Assembly (NCBI GenBank): GCA_032622095.1
Contig: CP136067.1
Coordinates: 54,785,899 to 54,849,898, forward strand
DNA: 64,000 nt
DNA from: Siphonodentalium dalli
Taxonomy: Eukaryota > Mollusca > Scaphopoda > Gadilida > Siphonodentaliidae
Direction: 5' to 3'
Below are positions 12,001-27,000 of this stretch, piece after piece; the first letter of the stretch is position 1; each line of letters begins with the position of its first letter. The notes under the pieces are model-generated. The model was not told the DNA's origin and searched no databases. It saw only the letters and a program-made list of their open reading frames with translations. The translations under genes and the position numbers were made by a program.

Positions 12001-15000
12001 TTGATCTAGTGAGATTCAGAGTATCCCTCACCACTTAATGGAAAGACGAAGACCGAAGTGTTAGACAAAGTATGTGATGACTTATCTGTGACAGTTTGTT
12101 TTTTGCATATTTTGACAATAAAAGAAAATTCACTTTATAAAAGTCTTATTCCACGTTACTCTCCTGGTAATGACTGAGGGGTTGCCTATGCCATGGTAGT
12201 ACAATAGTAGCCCAAATCAATAAACAAGACAGTCAATGACTGTGGGGTCGCTCACCAGACTGCAAAGACTGAGACTCTGGAGACCACAACAGTCAGAACT
12301 TTTCATAATCACTTTAAAAGAAGTAGATCTAAACAGGATTTGTGGCTAGAAAGGCTTCATGTATGTAGATCGGTGAATATCCACCTTGAAATTACCAACT
12401 GTATACTACTGATCACCCCCCTCCTCCAGCTCAACAAGTCCCCTCCCGACCGGGCTCCGGACTCCCAAGTCTTAGTTTGGAATTTCACAACCGACATCTC
12501 AAACTTTCTCAATTGTTGGAAATTTCCAATCTCACAAGCGCCTTTTTATAAAACCATTTAGACATGTTTGAAGCCCAATTATCCATGGACCCAAAACACC
12601 ATACATGTATGTCAGATTAATCAGTCAGGTAGTTCCAAGGTAGATGTTTTAATGAATTTGGTATTTCTATGATTTTATTAGACACAAAAGTGTTAACTCC
12701 CCATAGCCCGTCAAACCTCATGTTAACAAATCTGAATCTCAGTCACTAAAGGATCCTCCATACTATATGTAACCTAAATAGTCCAACCTCTCTTGAGAAG
12801 ACATTTTAAGAATTACTATAGAGACATACAGTTATGTCCCTGGTCCCACCCTATTTAACCTGGTGACCCCATCTGAATAAATTTGAATCCCAGACACCAA
12901 AGAACCCTTCGTACTAAATATCAGTAAAATAGACCTGATGGTCCTTGTGACGGAAGCATATTAAGAGGGAAACTGTCCATCGCTTGGCCCCTATTTGACC
13001 AGGTGACCCCATTTAAAAAAATCTGAATTTCAGTCAAACAAGAACATTCCATGCTAAATCAGCCAACTAGTTCTTGGCTCTTGCAAACATATTTTAAGAA
13101 TTACTATGTGGTGAAATAGTTTCTGGCTCTGCCCTTATTCGACTTTGTGATTCCATGTTCACAAATATAGTCGTCCAAGGTAATTTCATACCAAATATAA
13201 GCAAAATAGGCCATTTGATTCTTGCAAGAAGACATATCATAAATTACTATGGAGAGAAAGAGTATTGTAACTGGCCTTGCACCTACTTGACCTGGTGACC
13301 CTGATTGAACAAATCTGAATCACAATCACCAAAGGAACCTCAATATTAAATATGAGCTAAATAGAGCTGGTGGTTCTTTCAATATGAGCTAAATAGAGCT
13401 GGTGGTTCTTTCAAAGAACACTTTTCAAGTTTGCCAAATATGTTCTAGTGAAGTGGTGGATGTGGGAGTGTTAAATGTCCTGTTGAAAGATTTGAACAAT
13501 ACATATGATAGATTGTTGTTATTGGAAATTAATGTCCTCCAGCAGATCTCCAGGGAATGTTTATAGAAATGTCAGATTTCACTTGACAAGTGTTGGCATA
13601 CCCCGCATACAGTTAGAGCCAAAGTAAATGCTTCTTATTAATGATTAACTGTCAAGAATTTGAGTAAATATTATTTTTGGGACCAGGGTGGCAGAAGCAG
13701 TGAACTTGAGTAAAGGGCCAGGGGGCACAATTGACCATGGAGTTAAATAAAAAATATATATTTAAAACAAATGTTTTTTGGAGTTGTGTCCCTGGCCCTG
13801 CCCACATTTGACCCAGTGACCTCATTTGAACAAATCTGAACCCCAGTCACCCAAGGATCCTTCATACTAAATATGAACTCATTTGGCCTGATGGTATTTG
13901 AGATGTTTAAAAGAATTACTATGGAGGGAAAGAGTTAAGGGCCTGGATTCGCAACTATTTGACCCAGTGACCTCATTTGAACAAATCTGAATGTGAGTCA
14001 CCTAGGGAACATCCACACCAAACATGAACCATTCGGGCTTATGGTTCCAGAGGAGAAGAAGTTTAAAGAATTGTTGACGGACGGATGGACGGACGAGGAG
14101 TGATGACTATAGCTCAACCGGAGACTTTGTCTCAGGTGAGCTAAAAACACACCTGCCTCCTCGATAAAATTGTCGCCAATAATAAATTAAAATTAAAAAC
14201 CTGCCTCCCTCATTGTTAAAATTGGCCATAAATAATAAAAATAAATATCTGCCTAACTCGTCACTCCCTCAAATGAGAAACAAACGCCTTTTTCTATTTG
14301 GCATAGATAATAAATTCCACAAATGACCATAGTAGAACTAATATTATTTGAACATTTCCCTCCATTAAATAGGACTCCTTCTGCAATTTTAGTATAATAT
14401 TGTCTTCTGCTTATTTTTGCTGAACTCCCTTCCATATGAATAATGGACAATTCCAAAGTATATTTTATATCTGCTGGGAGAATCCATTCAGTATGGCAAG
14501 GGTTAACTGTTCCAAAAAATGATTTATGAATATCTAACCATCATCTCTCTTTCGCTCGCGACTCCTGCTCCTACGCCTCTCTTTGCTGCGACTTCTCCGC
14601 CTTTCACCTCTACTCCTGCTGCGTCGTCTCCTATCTCGATCTCTATCCCTGCTGCGAGACCGGTCTCCTCGTGGTGCTCTACCACCTTCCTCGTTGAAGC
14701 TTCAAAAGATCGAACAATACCATTTAAAAATGCATTATCCTCATTAACACTCCTAAATTACTATTTCTTTGGCTTTGGCAGCTGGCTTTGGGGGTAAAAA
14801 ATATTTGATTAAATTCGAGGGACCCACACAACAAAGCTCAGAGAGATCAGATATAAATTTTTGAAGTTTGTTATTTCTCGAGATGTGCAATTATTTGTGG
14901 TCCAGAAAAACGTCATCAAACAGACGGTCTCGGACAAAATTGCAGATAAAGATGGATAACTCTAAAATCAAGTGGTAATACAGCCAAATTTCGTGACACT

Positions 15001-18000
15001 CAAGTGATATTACGGGCATATTTCGTTGAACGAAATGTTGATAAACAACACGTTTTGGGAAATTTTATACCATAGTTGACAGTGGTTTGCATTATTTTGT
15101 TGCAATTAATCGATTCTGATAACTAAAGCATATTTTGAAGAAATGTTGTTGTTGTATCTTGATGATATGGTGACCGTCTGATCGGATTGAGTACCTTTAA
15201 GGTCATTGCTGTATGCAAAGAACATGTTAAACAAGTGTGCCACTCTGCGTATCCCCATCAAAGGTGGCTCTTCACTGAGGTTTATTAATTTTTAAGGTGG
15301 CTTAATTAGAAAGATGTCTTAACTCTTTCAACACCACAGCCTGCTTTATCGGGCTGAGCTTAATGTTCGGGAATAACAAGGAATAATACAATATTTACAG
15401 GGATATGTAAATGAATTTATTGGTTAGCTACATGGATATCCTTTGGGTGATATTCTGTATCAATACTAATTGATTGGTGCGTATGCAGACCTACAGTAAT
15501 GCCCTAAATAATCAACTATTTAGGGCATAAAGGTACATGTACGGCCATAAAGAGATGTTCCTGGCCTAATTTTAGATAGCACGTATAAGAGTCACAATAG
15601 AGCTTTCCAGAGGCCACAGCCACTGGCAACAAGCCACACTTGCCACTATGTTATAACTTTGAATATTTTATATGAACTCCTTGCTCAATTTAACATTTAA
15701 ATTTTAAAAGAAAAATTTAATTGAATTATTGTATTTTTTAGACTGAATTGCTGATGCAATTTATATTGAAATTTTAATTTTAAATAAAAAAAAAAATTCA
15801 CATAAAATTTAATTTAATTATTGTATGTTTTTAGATTGAACTGCTGACTCAATTTAACAAAAACATTATATAAAATTTAATTTAAACAAAATGAAAGTGT
15901 CAATGACACTGTAGCTCAACTTGGAAAGGGAATAATTTAATGTGTTACTGTCGATGGAGTTATTAGGAATGTGGAAAGTTGAATGTCTAATACTAGTTTA
16001 TCAACATGAAGAGATATATATATACATGTATATAAAAGTAAAATCTAAGATGGTTGCTGGCGTCTATGTTTTCCAACAATTCGAAAACATTTGATATCTT
16101 TAGTCATGCAAAGAGTAGAATCCAAAATGGCCGCTGGCAGCCATGTTTTAATGCCGAATAACCCCAAAATGACTCGTTCCATCTACATGTCAATTTCAAC
16201 AGCCATGACAAATTTTATGATGATCAGACTAAAGGTACGACCTGTAGCCCATGCTAAAGGATTTAGTCCTACAAAGAGTAAAATCTAAGATGGCTGCCGG
16301 TGGCCATGTTTTTTGACCGAATGACCCAAAAATAACTCGTTCCCATCTGCATGTCAATATTAACACCCACGCAAATGTCATGATGATTAGATGAACAGTA
16401 CGACCTGTAGCCCGTGCTAATGGATTGAATTATGAAATCAAAGATGGCTGCTGGCAGCCATGTTTTTTTCCGAATGACCCCAAAATGACTCGTTCCCATC
16501 TACATGTCATTATTAACATTCTTGACAAATTTTATGATGATCAGACTAAAAGTAGGACCTGTAGCCCGTGCTAAAGAATTTAGTCATACAAAGAGTAAAA
16601 TCCAAGATGGCTGCTGGTGGCCATGTTTTTTGGCTGAATGACCCCAAAATTACTCGTTCCCATCTACATGTCAATATTATCATCCATGACAAATTTCATG
16701 ATGATCAGACGAACAGTACAACCTGTGGCCCGTGCTAATGGATTAAATGTTGAAATCCAAGATGGCCGCTGGCGGCCATGTTTTTTGTCCAAATGACCCC
16801 AAAATGACTCGTTCCCATCTACATGTCATTATTAACATTCTTGACAAATTTTATGATTATCAGACTAAAATTAGGACCTGTAGCCCGTGCTAAAGGATTT
16901 AGTCATACAAAGAGTAAAATCCAAGATAACTGCTGGCGGCCATGTTTTTGGCTGAATGACCCCAAAATTACTCCTTCCCATCTACATGTCATTATTAACA
17001 TTCTTGACAAATTTTATGATTATCAGACTAAAATTAGGACCTGTAGCCCGTGCTAAAGGATTTAGTCATACAAAGAGTAAAATCCAAGATAACTGCTGGC
17101 GGCCATGTTTTTGGCCGAATGACCCCAAAATTACTCGTTCCCATCTACATGTCAATATTATCATCCATGACAAATTTCATGATGATATCAGACAAACAGT
17201 ACGACCTGTGGCCCGTGCTAATGGATTAAATTTTTAAATCCAAGATGGCCAACTGGCGGCCATGTTTTTTGTACGAATGACCCCAAAATGGTTCGTTCCC
17301 ATCTACATTCCAATTTCAACAGCCATGACAAATTTTATGATGATCAGACTAAAGGTACGACCTGTAGCCCGTGCTAAAGGATTTAGTCATACAAAGAGTA
17401 AAATCCAAGATGGCTGCTGGCAGTCATGTATTTTGGCCGAATGACCCCAAAATTATTCGTTCCCATCTACATGTCATTGTTAATATCCATGACAAATTTT
17501 ATGATGATCAGACTAAAAGTAGGACCTGTAGCCCGTGCTAAAGGATTTAGTCATACAAAGAGTAAAATCCAAGATGGCTGCTGGCGGCTATGTTTTTTGG
17601 CCGAATGACCCCAAAATTACTTGTTCCCATCTACATGTCAATATTATCATCCATGACAAATTTCATGATGATCAGACGAACAGTACGACCTGTGGCCCGT
17701 GCTAATGGATTAAATTTTGAAATCAAAGATGGTCGCTGGCGGCCATGTTTTTTGTCCGAATGACCCCAAAATGACTCGTTCCCATCTACATTCCAATTTC
17801 AACAGCCATGACAAATGTCATGATGATCAGACTAAAGGTACGACCTGTAGCCCGTGCAAAAGGATTTAGTCATACAAAGAGTAAAATCCAAAATGGCTGC
17901 TGGCGGCCATGTTTTTTTGCCGAATGACCCCAAAATGACTCGTTCCCATCTACATGTCATTGTTAACATCCGTGAAAAAATTTATCATAATCCGACCAAA

Positions 18001-21000
18001 GGTACCTGTACATGTTTTTTGGCCGAACAACCCCAAAATTACTCGTTCCCATCTACATGTCAATATTAACATCCATGACAAATTTCATGATGATCAGACT
18101 AAAGGTACGACCTGTAGCCTGTGCTAAAGGAAATTGTTGACGCATCACACACGGACACACACACGCACGACGGATACCAAGCCATGGCAATAGCTCAAAC
18201 TTTACAAAGTAAAGTTGAGCTAAAAATGATAAAAACAAACGCCGTTATAACAACTGCCAGGGAACCCGAGTCAGCACACCAAATTTGGTTGAAATCGGTC
18301 CAGGGGTCTGGGAGAAAAATCGCGAACAGACAGATTCTACTTTTTTATATACATAGCTACATAGCTACACTGGAGAACATACATTCTTTTCGCCTTTAAT
18401 TGTGAAAATGATGACAAGTGTCATGCAAAAATGAAAATATTTTTTATAACCATGGATAAATTTCCAACATCATGGCGCAAATAGAAATTTCAGTACATTA
18501 TGATTTGACAATAAAAATGTTGTTTGAATAAAGCCAATTTAAAACTGAATGTATGCATGGATATCCAAATAATGGTGAAGAAAGATGGCATCAAAAATTG
18601 TATGCAGCCAAAGACTGGCTCAGTCGCTGATTGGTCGAAAACATCGGCTAATAATTATTTGACAGTTGTGGAAAGGTCGATTACTATTTTGGGGTTTACT
18701 AAAAAACAAGGGATACGCATCTAACTTGCTTTTGTCAAGTTTTTTGGCAGTCGAACCAAACTTCTGCCAATAAGGTGCACAACTCTGCAGGAGAATCATA
18801 TACCAAATATTGTTGAAATCGGTTAATATCTCATCGAGTTATCGCGCCAACTGTGATAAAATTGCTAAAAATAGACAAACTAAGACCCATAACTCCGCGA
18901 AAAAAATTTGGACAAACCTGGTTTTCGAACTCGTCCGAGATATTGTTGCAGGAGACTCGTATACCAAATATTGTTGAAATCGGTTAATATTTCATCGAGT
19001 TATCGCGCTAACGGTGATAAAAATTGCTAAAAATAGACAAACTAAGACCCATAATTCCGGAATTTTTTTTTGGACAAACCTGGTTTTCGAACTCGTCCGA
19101 GATATTGTTGCAAGAGTCTCATATACCAAATATTGTTGAAATTGGTTAATATTTTCGCGAGTTATCGCGCTAACGGTGAAAAACTTAACTAAAAACCATC
19201 TAAGATGGATAACTCTTGTAAAAGAAGTTCGGATGTGACCCATTTTCTACAGGCAGTAAATAGTAATTGGGAGCAACTGCCATACCAAAAATTTATTGAA
19301 TCCGTTCACAAATGTCAATGTTATAAGGCATTCTTCAGGTCCACCCGCCAACCGTCCCTCGTCAAACCATAAAAAATGTTGACAAAACACCGCTGTCAGG
19401 TGTGGGTGTTTTGAGTCACATATTGAATGTGTTTATTATTGTTTATCACAAACAACTATTTAAATGTTTTATTTGTGGCATCATCTATTTTCGATGCAAT
19501 GTTACAAAAATCACTGTGTCGCAACGGTGCGACTTCAATGATAATACCTGCAGGTGCATGTTATAAGCATGATATCGGCAGTTCATGTAGTTTGAAACAA
19601 TAACATGTAAATACATGGGGGCTCAATGTAGGAAAATGTGTCTATTTCGATCAAATAACGTCTTCCGCATACTAGGTCTCACCATCATGCTCATTGCGCA
19701 CGTGCTAATTAGATTCTGATCACCACATATGCTAAAAGCCTAAAACTATGACATGTTATGCATATAATGATAACTAACTATTTGAAAGTGAGTTTGGTCC
19801 ATACTTTTGTGCTGAAATATTGCAAATTAACTATAGTATTTATTGAGTTCAAATGTATTTTAAGCACCTGACATGCATTACCATGGTGTCAGACGTCACC
19901 ACAGTCATCCATCAGCAGGTCATGCAAATTGATGGGTAGTCATAACAACTGATTGCAAGAAATCACCATGATTGTTTAAAATCTCATAAATGTTGCTATG
20001 ATAAATGAAATTTCATACCCATTTCCAGCATATTCGTCTCTACCAGAAAATCTAGTATTCTCTTCTGGCCCTCCTCTTCGTGTTCCACCGAGGCCACCAC
20101 CTGAAATAGATTACCAAAATCATCAATATTCAACTGCATTAATGGTACACCTATATTCAAAAAAAGTTATCTATAAAATCTAATGATACAGTAATCACAA
20201 ATGGCTTGAGAAGACATCAATACAGCATAGCCATCAAATAAACATGATGATTCAAATAATTACACTAACAAATTAAAATTTCTTGAAATTCCAGAGGCAT
20301 AACTGTACCAATCAAGTCTAACGACATTGATTTCAACCATGATCAATGAATTAAATCAGTTACAGTTCATGTGAGTTTTTGTGTTAATGAGTTAAAATAA
20401 TCTTCTACTAAGATTTTTTTGGCGGAAATGGCGATATCGAAAAATGAAAAGTGTGCCAGATACTATTGCTATACTTTCAAAATATGGGGAAATAACAATA
20501 TTAAATATCTATTGCAATTTTTATGCATTCTCTCAAAATGTGCGAATTGTATATCAATTGGTCCCTTATTGTGACACAAGGGTTGATTTTATCTTCTTGG
20601 CCTTACCTAATCTTCTTGGCCTCCATCCTTTTATGGTTCGGCCTCGCTCTATGTCGACCAGGACACGCCGGCTATCAATCTTCTTTCCATCGGCATGCTT
20701 GTAAGCAGCTAATCAAAGAAAGCAAGCATTGAAAAAGATAAATTATGAGGATAAATTTTACAAGACCTTTTGATGCTTGGTTCTAGAATAAAGTAATGTT
20801 CTAAATAATCGACTCCTGGTGAGAGCTTTCCGATGAATGGCAACAAGCCATATTTCCGACTAAATCCTGAAAATTACCCATAAATCTGCTGTGGTTAAGG
20901 AGTCGATTATTTAGAGCATTACTGTAGTTCAGTCTGAAACAACTAACAAATGCAACATCAATTGGTGATTACAATCACACAGGAGAGTCCACACTTCAAC

Positions 21001-24000
21001 TAGATTTTTGTGCGAATAAAATATAGATAAAACTGGGTATATTATTTAAAAGCTTATTTATAGCTGATAATCCTACACATGGATCCATAGCATGTTTCTC
21101 TGGCCACCATCTGCAAGTATTATCTGAACATTCCTACAAACGAAAAAGAGACATTTCCATGCTAAAACAGCAGGAACCACCAAGCACATTATTAGCAAGA
21201 CCAGGTGACCAATTTGGACGCATTAATACTATTCGAAAACACCATCAAGTTAAAAGTGAAGTTATTCACAATGCTGAGGCATAAGAAACAAGAGATGGAC
21301 TGTCGTCCGGTGCATACCCCCTCATGGCATACCGCCTAGTGTGGGCACATCTATAACTTATGATGGCTATACTCAGACATATGGACCCAGAAATCAGCAT
21401 TTTCATATAAACAAAGATGAATAACTATAGAACAAAAAACCAAAACAAACATTTGAATGTGCCATTAAACTGTCCTCATAGTGGTGAACATCCATACAAA
21501 ATTTCATTGAGATCCGAGCATTACTATTCAAGTTATGAGCTGAACAGACATCGGGTGGATCAAACAGCCAACATTTCCAGATAAACAAAGATGAATTACT
21601 CTAGACTGGAAAAGCAGAACAGAACAATGGAACCCCCTATTGAATGTCCTCATAGCAGTGAACATCTATACCAAATTCCATTGAGATCCCAGCACAACTG
21701 TTGAAGTTACGACATGAAGACACCAGACGGACCAAAAAGCCAACATTTATTTCCAAATGAACAAAGATGAGTAAGTCTAGAATGGAAAAGCGGAACAAAA
21801 CGATGGAACCCTCTTTTTAATGTCCTCATAGTAGTGAACATCCATACCAAATCCCATTGAGATCCCAGTACAACTGTCGAAGTTACAATATGAACAGACA
21901 CCAGACAAACCAAAAAGCCAACATTTCCAGATGAACAAAGATGTATAACTCTAGAATGGAAAATCCGAACAAAACGATGGAACCCTCTATTGAATGCCCT
22001 CATAGTAGTGAACATCCATACAAAATTTCATTGAGATCCGAGCACTACTGTTCAGGTTATGACATGAACAGACACCAGATGGACCAAAACTCCAACATTT
22101 CAAGATAAACAAAGATGAATAACTCTAGAATGGAAAATCGGAACAAAACGATGGAACCCTCTATTTAATGTCCTCATAGTTGTGAACATCCACATCAAAT
22201 TTGGTTGAGATCCCAGCACAACTGTTGAAGTTACGACATGAACAGACACCAGACGTACCAAAAAGCCACTATTTCCAGATAAACAAAGATGAATAACTCT
22301 AGAATGGAAAATCCAAACAAAACGATGGAACCCTCTATTAAATGTCCTCATAATAGTGAACATCCATACCTAATTTCATTGAGATCCGAGCACTACTGTT
22401 CAAGTTATGACACGAACAGACATCGGACGCACGCACGGACGGACGGACGGACGGACGGACGCACGGACAGGTGCAAAACAGTATACCCCCCTTTTTTTTT
22501 TTTAAAGGGGGTATAATTAACTTACTCAACAGCGTATTTTCATAATGTTTCAATCAAATTTGGGAGCACACATTATTCTTCTGTATAAATTATCTGCAGT
22601 TACTCTCATTGGCGGAATAATTCCTGTCTGCTCATCGGCAATTAATTGAGGACAAACCCATTGATGAGGGAAGAACTAAATACATTTTTGAGTACTTCAG
22701 ACCAGTTTCAACAATCATGTGGAAGTTAATGAATACTGTACATGTATTTAAATTCACGCAATACAATTTTTTGAATTCAAAACTGACAAGAATCTTTGTG
22801 CAAAAGCCTTGCATCTGATGAGTTTCAGTTCTTATATCGTTCCTGAAGATACATGCATGTGAATATTAAAGACCATCATAATGAACTTTTACATCTAGTT
22901 GTGTGGGGAAGATCTGATATTTGAATTGTTATGGACATCATTGAAATGAACTCGAAAGAAGTAAAACCAGATGAGTAGGCTGGTGACAAAATCGACACTT
23001 GGCTGCATGTTAACTCAGCTTTCCGGTGAATGGCAACAAGTCATATTTTCGACTAAATCCTGAAAACTTTCCCATAATTCTGCTGTGGTTTAGGTGTCGC
23101 TTATTTAGGACATAACTGTATGTAACACATTAACATCACACTCTTATTTTCTCTGTGGTTCGGCAAAAACTCAGTAGTCACAATATTTTTTTTATCAGTT
23201 TTAATAGTACAATATAAACTTAAATACGAGTATAGAGGAGTCAAATATTTGTTTGAATTATGCAAATAAAGCCCATTATATTACCGGTAGGTATTTAACA
23301 AGACAAGAGAGAACCTGTCCATTTAATGTCCATTAAAGTAATCACGTATAAAGTCTAAAACAAAGCATTTGATGCCTGGCTAAGATCACGTCAGACTGCT
23401 TTGATGGCCACCATGGAGTTATAATACGAGGGGAAGGGGGGACTATCATCGAATGAGACACATAAAATCAATGGTCTAAGCCTCTCGAGAAATGAAAATA
23501 TATTAATACCTCGCACTAATATGTACCAAGAGACCCATTCTGGCATCTCTCCCATACGGGTGTGATAACGCGAGCAAAAACTAATGACCCCTGCCTCTCA
23601 TACCGTCATGATCAAGTCTGATACTTTAATATTAGCTCGATGCAATCGAATTTCCCTTCAAGGCAGTAAATTATAAATAGAAATTCCCATCAGCACTGAA
23701 AATAATGTGCCGGACATTTGAATGAGGTCCCCAGAGGGTGAATTTAGTGAAGCTACCCCACATTGCGGGCTTGCATCACTAAATTCACCCTCTGGGGACG
23801 TCATTCTGCTTAGGCCTCGCCAGGAAAGTATCATTATTAACAAATTAACAAGTTTTTCAGTATCTTTAGAAAGAATCTTTTTCTTTTTTTTAGTTTATTT
23901 TCTCTTTTTCCCCAAATTGACAGATGACACAATGCATAATCGAGGTGCCCAATGGGTCGACATCACCATCTTCACCACCTGGGAACTTAAGTCTGAGTCT

Positions 24001-27000
24001 AGTATAATAGAAGTTGCTCCAGCAGACTCAGAGCAGATACAACCATGCAGAATGAGGTCCCCAGAGGGTGAATTTAGTGACGCTAGTCAACCTAATTCCC
24101 ATTCAGTTCTTAATGTCCACATTTGTCTTTTCTGCACTGTTTTCACAATGTAGTACGTTTATATAGCCTTTACAAGTACACACTGGAATGGTCTATTATT
24201 CATCTGGAGGGATGTTCTGGTAATATAAGCAGATGATAGTCCATACAAGATAATACAAGTGCAGAAGGATTCATATTCATTGGTGGGAGATGTTCAGAAA
24301 ATAAGTTCATCAATTGGCCTATTGTAAATGGCCACTCACTTTTCAGAAGGTGAATGCACTGGCAGTTGTTTTTTCAGTTGTTAAATAAATAGACTCTTTC
24401 CAGGGGTGGGGGGGGGGGGGGGGTGGGGTTAAAAATTTGCAGGAAGGTATGCCGGGGTGGGTGGGTGGGTGGTCCAAGATACAAAAAACACATTTGTTCA
24501 ACTTCATGCAAATTTTTATGCCCGTCTCTTAACTCAGATATGTTACTCTCACAACACCAAGTGTGGCACACTGACTGCTTGTCATTTAGTATAATAGAAG
24601 TTGCTCCAGTAGAACTAACAAAAGTGATAAAAAAAATATTGTGGAATAATGCTAGATAATGGGCTGGTTGAAAAAAAAAAAGAGCATATCTTCCTACATA
24701 TTATTTACTGCCCCTCCCCCGGCTCTTTCGCTTTTAATCTAGTATTTGGTAAAAGCATTCGGTATTACGCTAAGTTGCTTTTCTCAGAATTCAATGCATA
24801 GATCATCAATGATTCACGTTTAGTTTCCAGTGCACAGTGATTTATCAAGTATAATTGTGCTCGACCACAAACTGATTTTTCAAAACTTGTTGCATTTGTT
24901 AGTTGACATTCTCATTAAGATACATGTGTAGCTCTTTCCAGCAGTTGCATAACTAGACTCTCCTGATTTAAACAGGAGTCATTTACAAATGAATAGACTT
25001 TTGCTGCACAACACAGAGGGAGAACTTTGAAACTTTAGTGATTGCAATTCATCCACACACCTTTGGCAAAAGGCTTTACAAAAAGAAAACCTCCCGACAT
25101 GTAAATAGCAGTATGAGTTGTGCGCCAATAAATTAGCCATAGAACATGACAGAAACAGCCGATTAAATCGCCAATAAATTAGCCATAGAACATGACAGAA
25201 ACAGCCGATTAAATCATCAGTTAAATTTGTGTGGAGGAAATTTCTCAATGTTGAGAAATGCTCATTCATATATACAACTTAAAAAATAACTGGAAACAGC
25301 TACCAAATATATCAATTTCAACACTAATTACATTTCAATATACATAGCCATAAAATAGAAAGGTATGTTAATTATTAGGCAGCCCATTCAAATGATTTGT
25401 AACCTTACAAATACATTATTTTTCAAATAAGCTGTTAGGATATAATGTTCACTTTTACAAAAAATCTTGAATGAATTTTCTGACCCTCCCAAGATCTATG
25501 GTTGATGTTGATACATTTGTCTATTTGATATGCATTTACATTTAAGTCTTCTACAGCAATGAGCACCAGGAAAGAATGGCATCAAAATGTTTCATCTATT
25601 ACAGAAAAATCTTGCATCAAATAGTTCTGATGAAGAAATCTTTCTCTTCATTAATGATTTTAAGCATTTCCATAAATAGTGTCATTGAGAACTTTGCTAA
25701 CTTGTTAAAAAATAAGATTATTTATAAAATTTATAATCTTATATTGTTTTGAAAAAGTGTAGAATGATATGTAAAAGAACAAATAACTGTTGTAGCCTTA
25801 TGAAATGACAAGAAGAAACGTCACATTAATTCTACCGAATTTCGCTGTCACTCGTAGCTAGATTGAAGCACCACAACAATATGCAAATTAATTCATGAAT
25901 TTCCACAAATTTTCACACAAAAATGAGCGTCTCACGTCTGCTTGAGCCGATGCCACCAACACAGAGATTACCGACTGCAGCAACATGTCATCATGGATGT
26001 GCTAACAATTATCGATGAGACGAATGTCACAGCATAACTTTCAAATCGAAGATAATTTTGATTTCCATGCTCATAACACAAAGGTGTAATCTTGTTGGAA
26101 ATGAATTAAGGTAAGGCCAATCTAAAAAAAAATATTCTTAGATTCTACTCCATTGAAGAACTTACTTTGTCCCTTCCTCAATTTGTTTGTATAATAATGG
26201 TTGTATATCCTGAGAAATTACCCATAATTCTGCTGTGGTTAAGGAGTCGATTATTTAGGGCATTACTGTATATTAATCCATCTAGCTAATGGTTATTAAT
26301 TTGTATCAAAATCAGCAGTTTTAATGTTTTTATAGGCAACAGAAATTTAATAGTGTGGTTTATGACCTGAACCGATTCTACAATTTTGTTCCCCATATAA
26401 TAAAAATAAAACTTGTTATTGTTTGATTTTAATATAATGTTCACTAAAACATGAAGCATGTGAGTAAGAAAACAGTTGCAGCCTTTTCTTTGGCTTTATC
26501 CTTTCACCCATTATTTAAACTATTTGTGGAAAGAAATACAAGTTTACTTATATAATTTGAGCAAAACATAGCTTTTTAACAACAAAAATTATTAAATCCA
26601 TCATAGTTTCGCTGTTTGTTGATTCCTCCAGTGGTGATGAAATAATTTTTTATTACATTTTCCCCCAAATGTTCGTGAAAATGTTATAATATTGGTGTGG
26701 CCAAATGTATACTATACAGAGTCATGGAAAAGAATAAAACATTTTTTATATTGCCCTTTAAAAAGTAAATATACTTTGTTGCAATAGATAATCTCAGTCA
26801 TCGGTGCAGATTAATTAGAGGATAGCTCATGTCATATTCTTGTGGACATGCGATGTTTGGTCAGAAATACAAAGTGACCAGGCTGAGCCAAAATTCTAGC
26901 AACTTTGCAATTCTTTTTCAGTGGTTATCATCCAAATAGAATTGTACGTTGTGTAATTTTGTCTTTTTTTTGGTAATAAATAATATTTCTTACAGATTTC

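Noticed and set aside
16091-18069. Repeated plus-strand open frames sharing [14 protein letters not shown]-like text
   Set aside because: They recur with each ~160-bp tandem unit, change frame and stop irregularly. They are by-products of the repeat, not a repeat protein.
21707-22363. Minus-strand open frames with repeated [15 protein letters not shown] text
   Set aside because: They arise from the 165-bp units of the element at 21289-22517 and recur with the repeat. Not genes.
24374-24659. Open frames with poly-Pro or Gly tracts
   Set aside because: They are produced by the G-rich run at 24405-24475.
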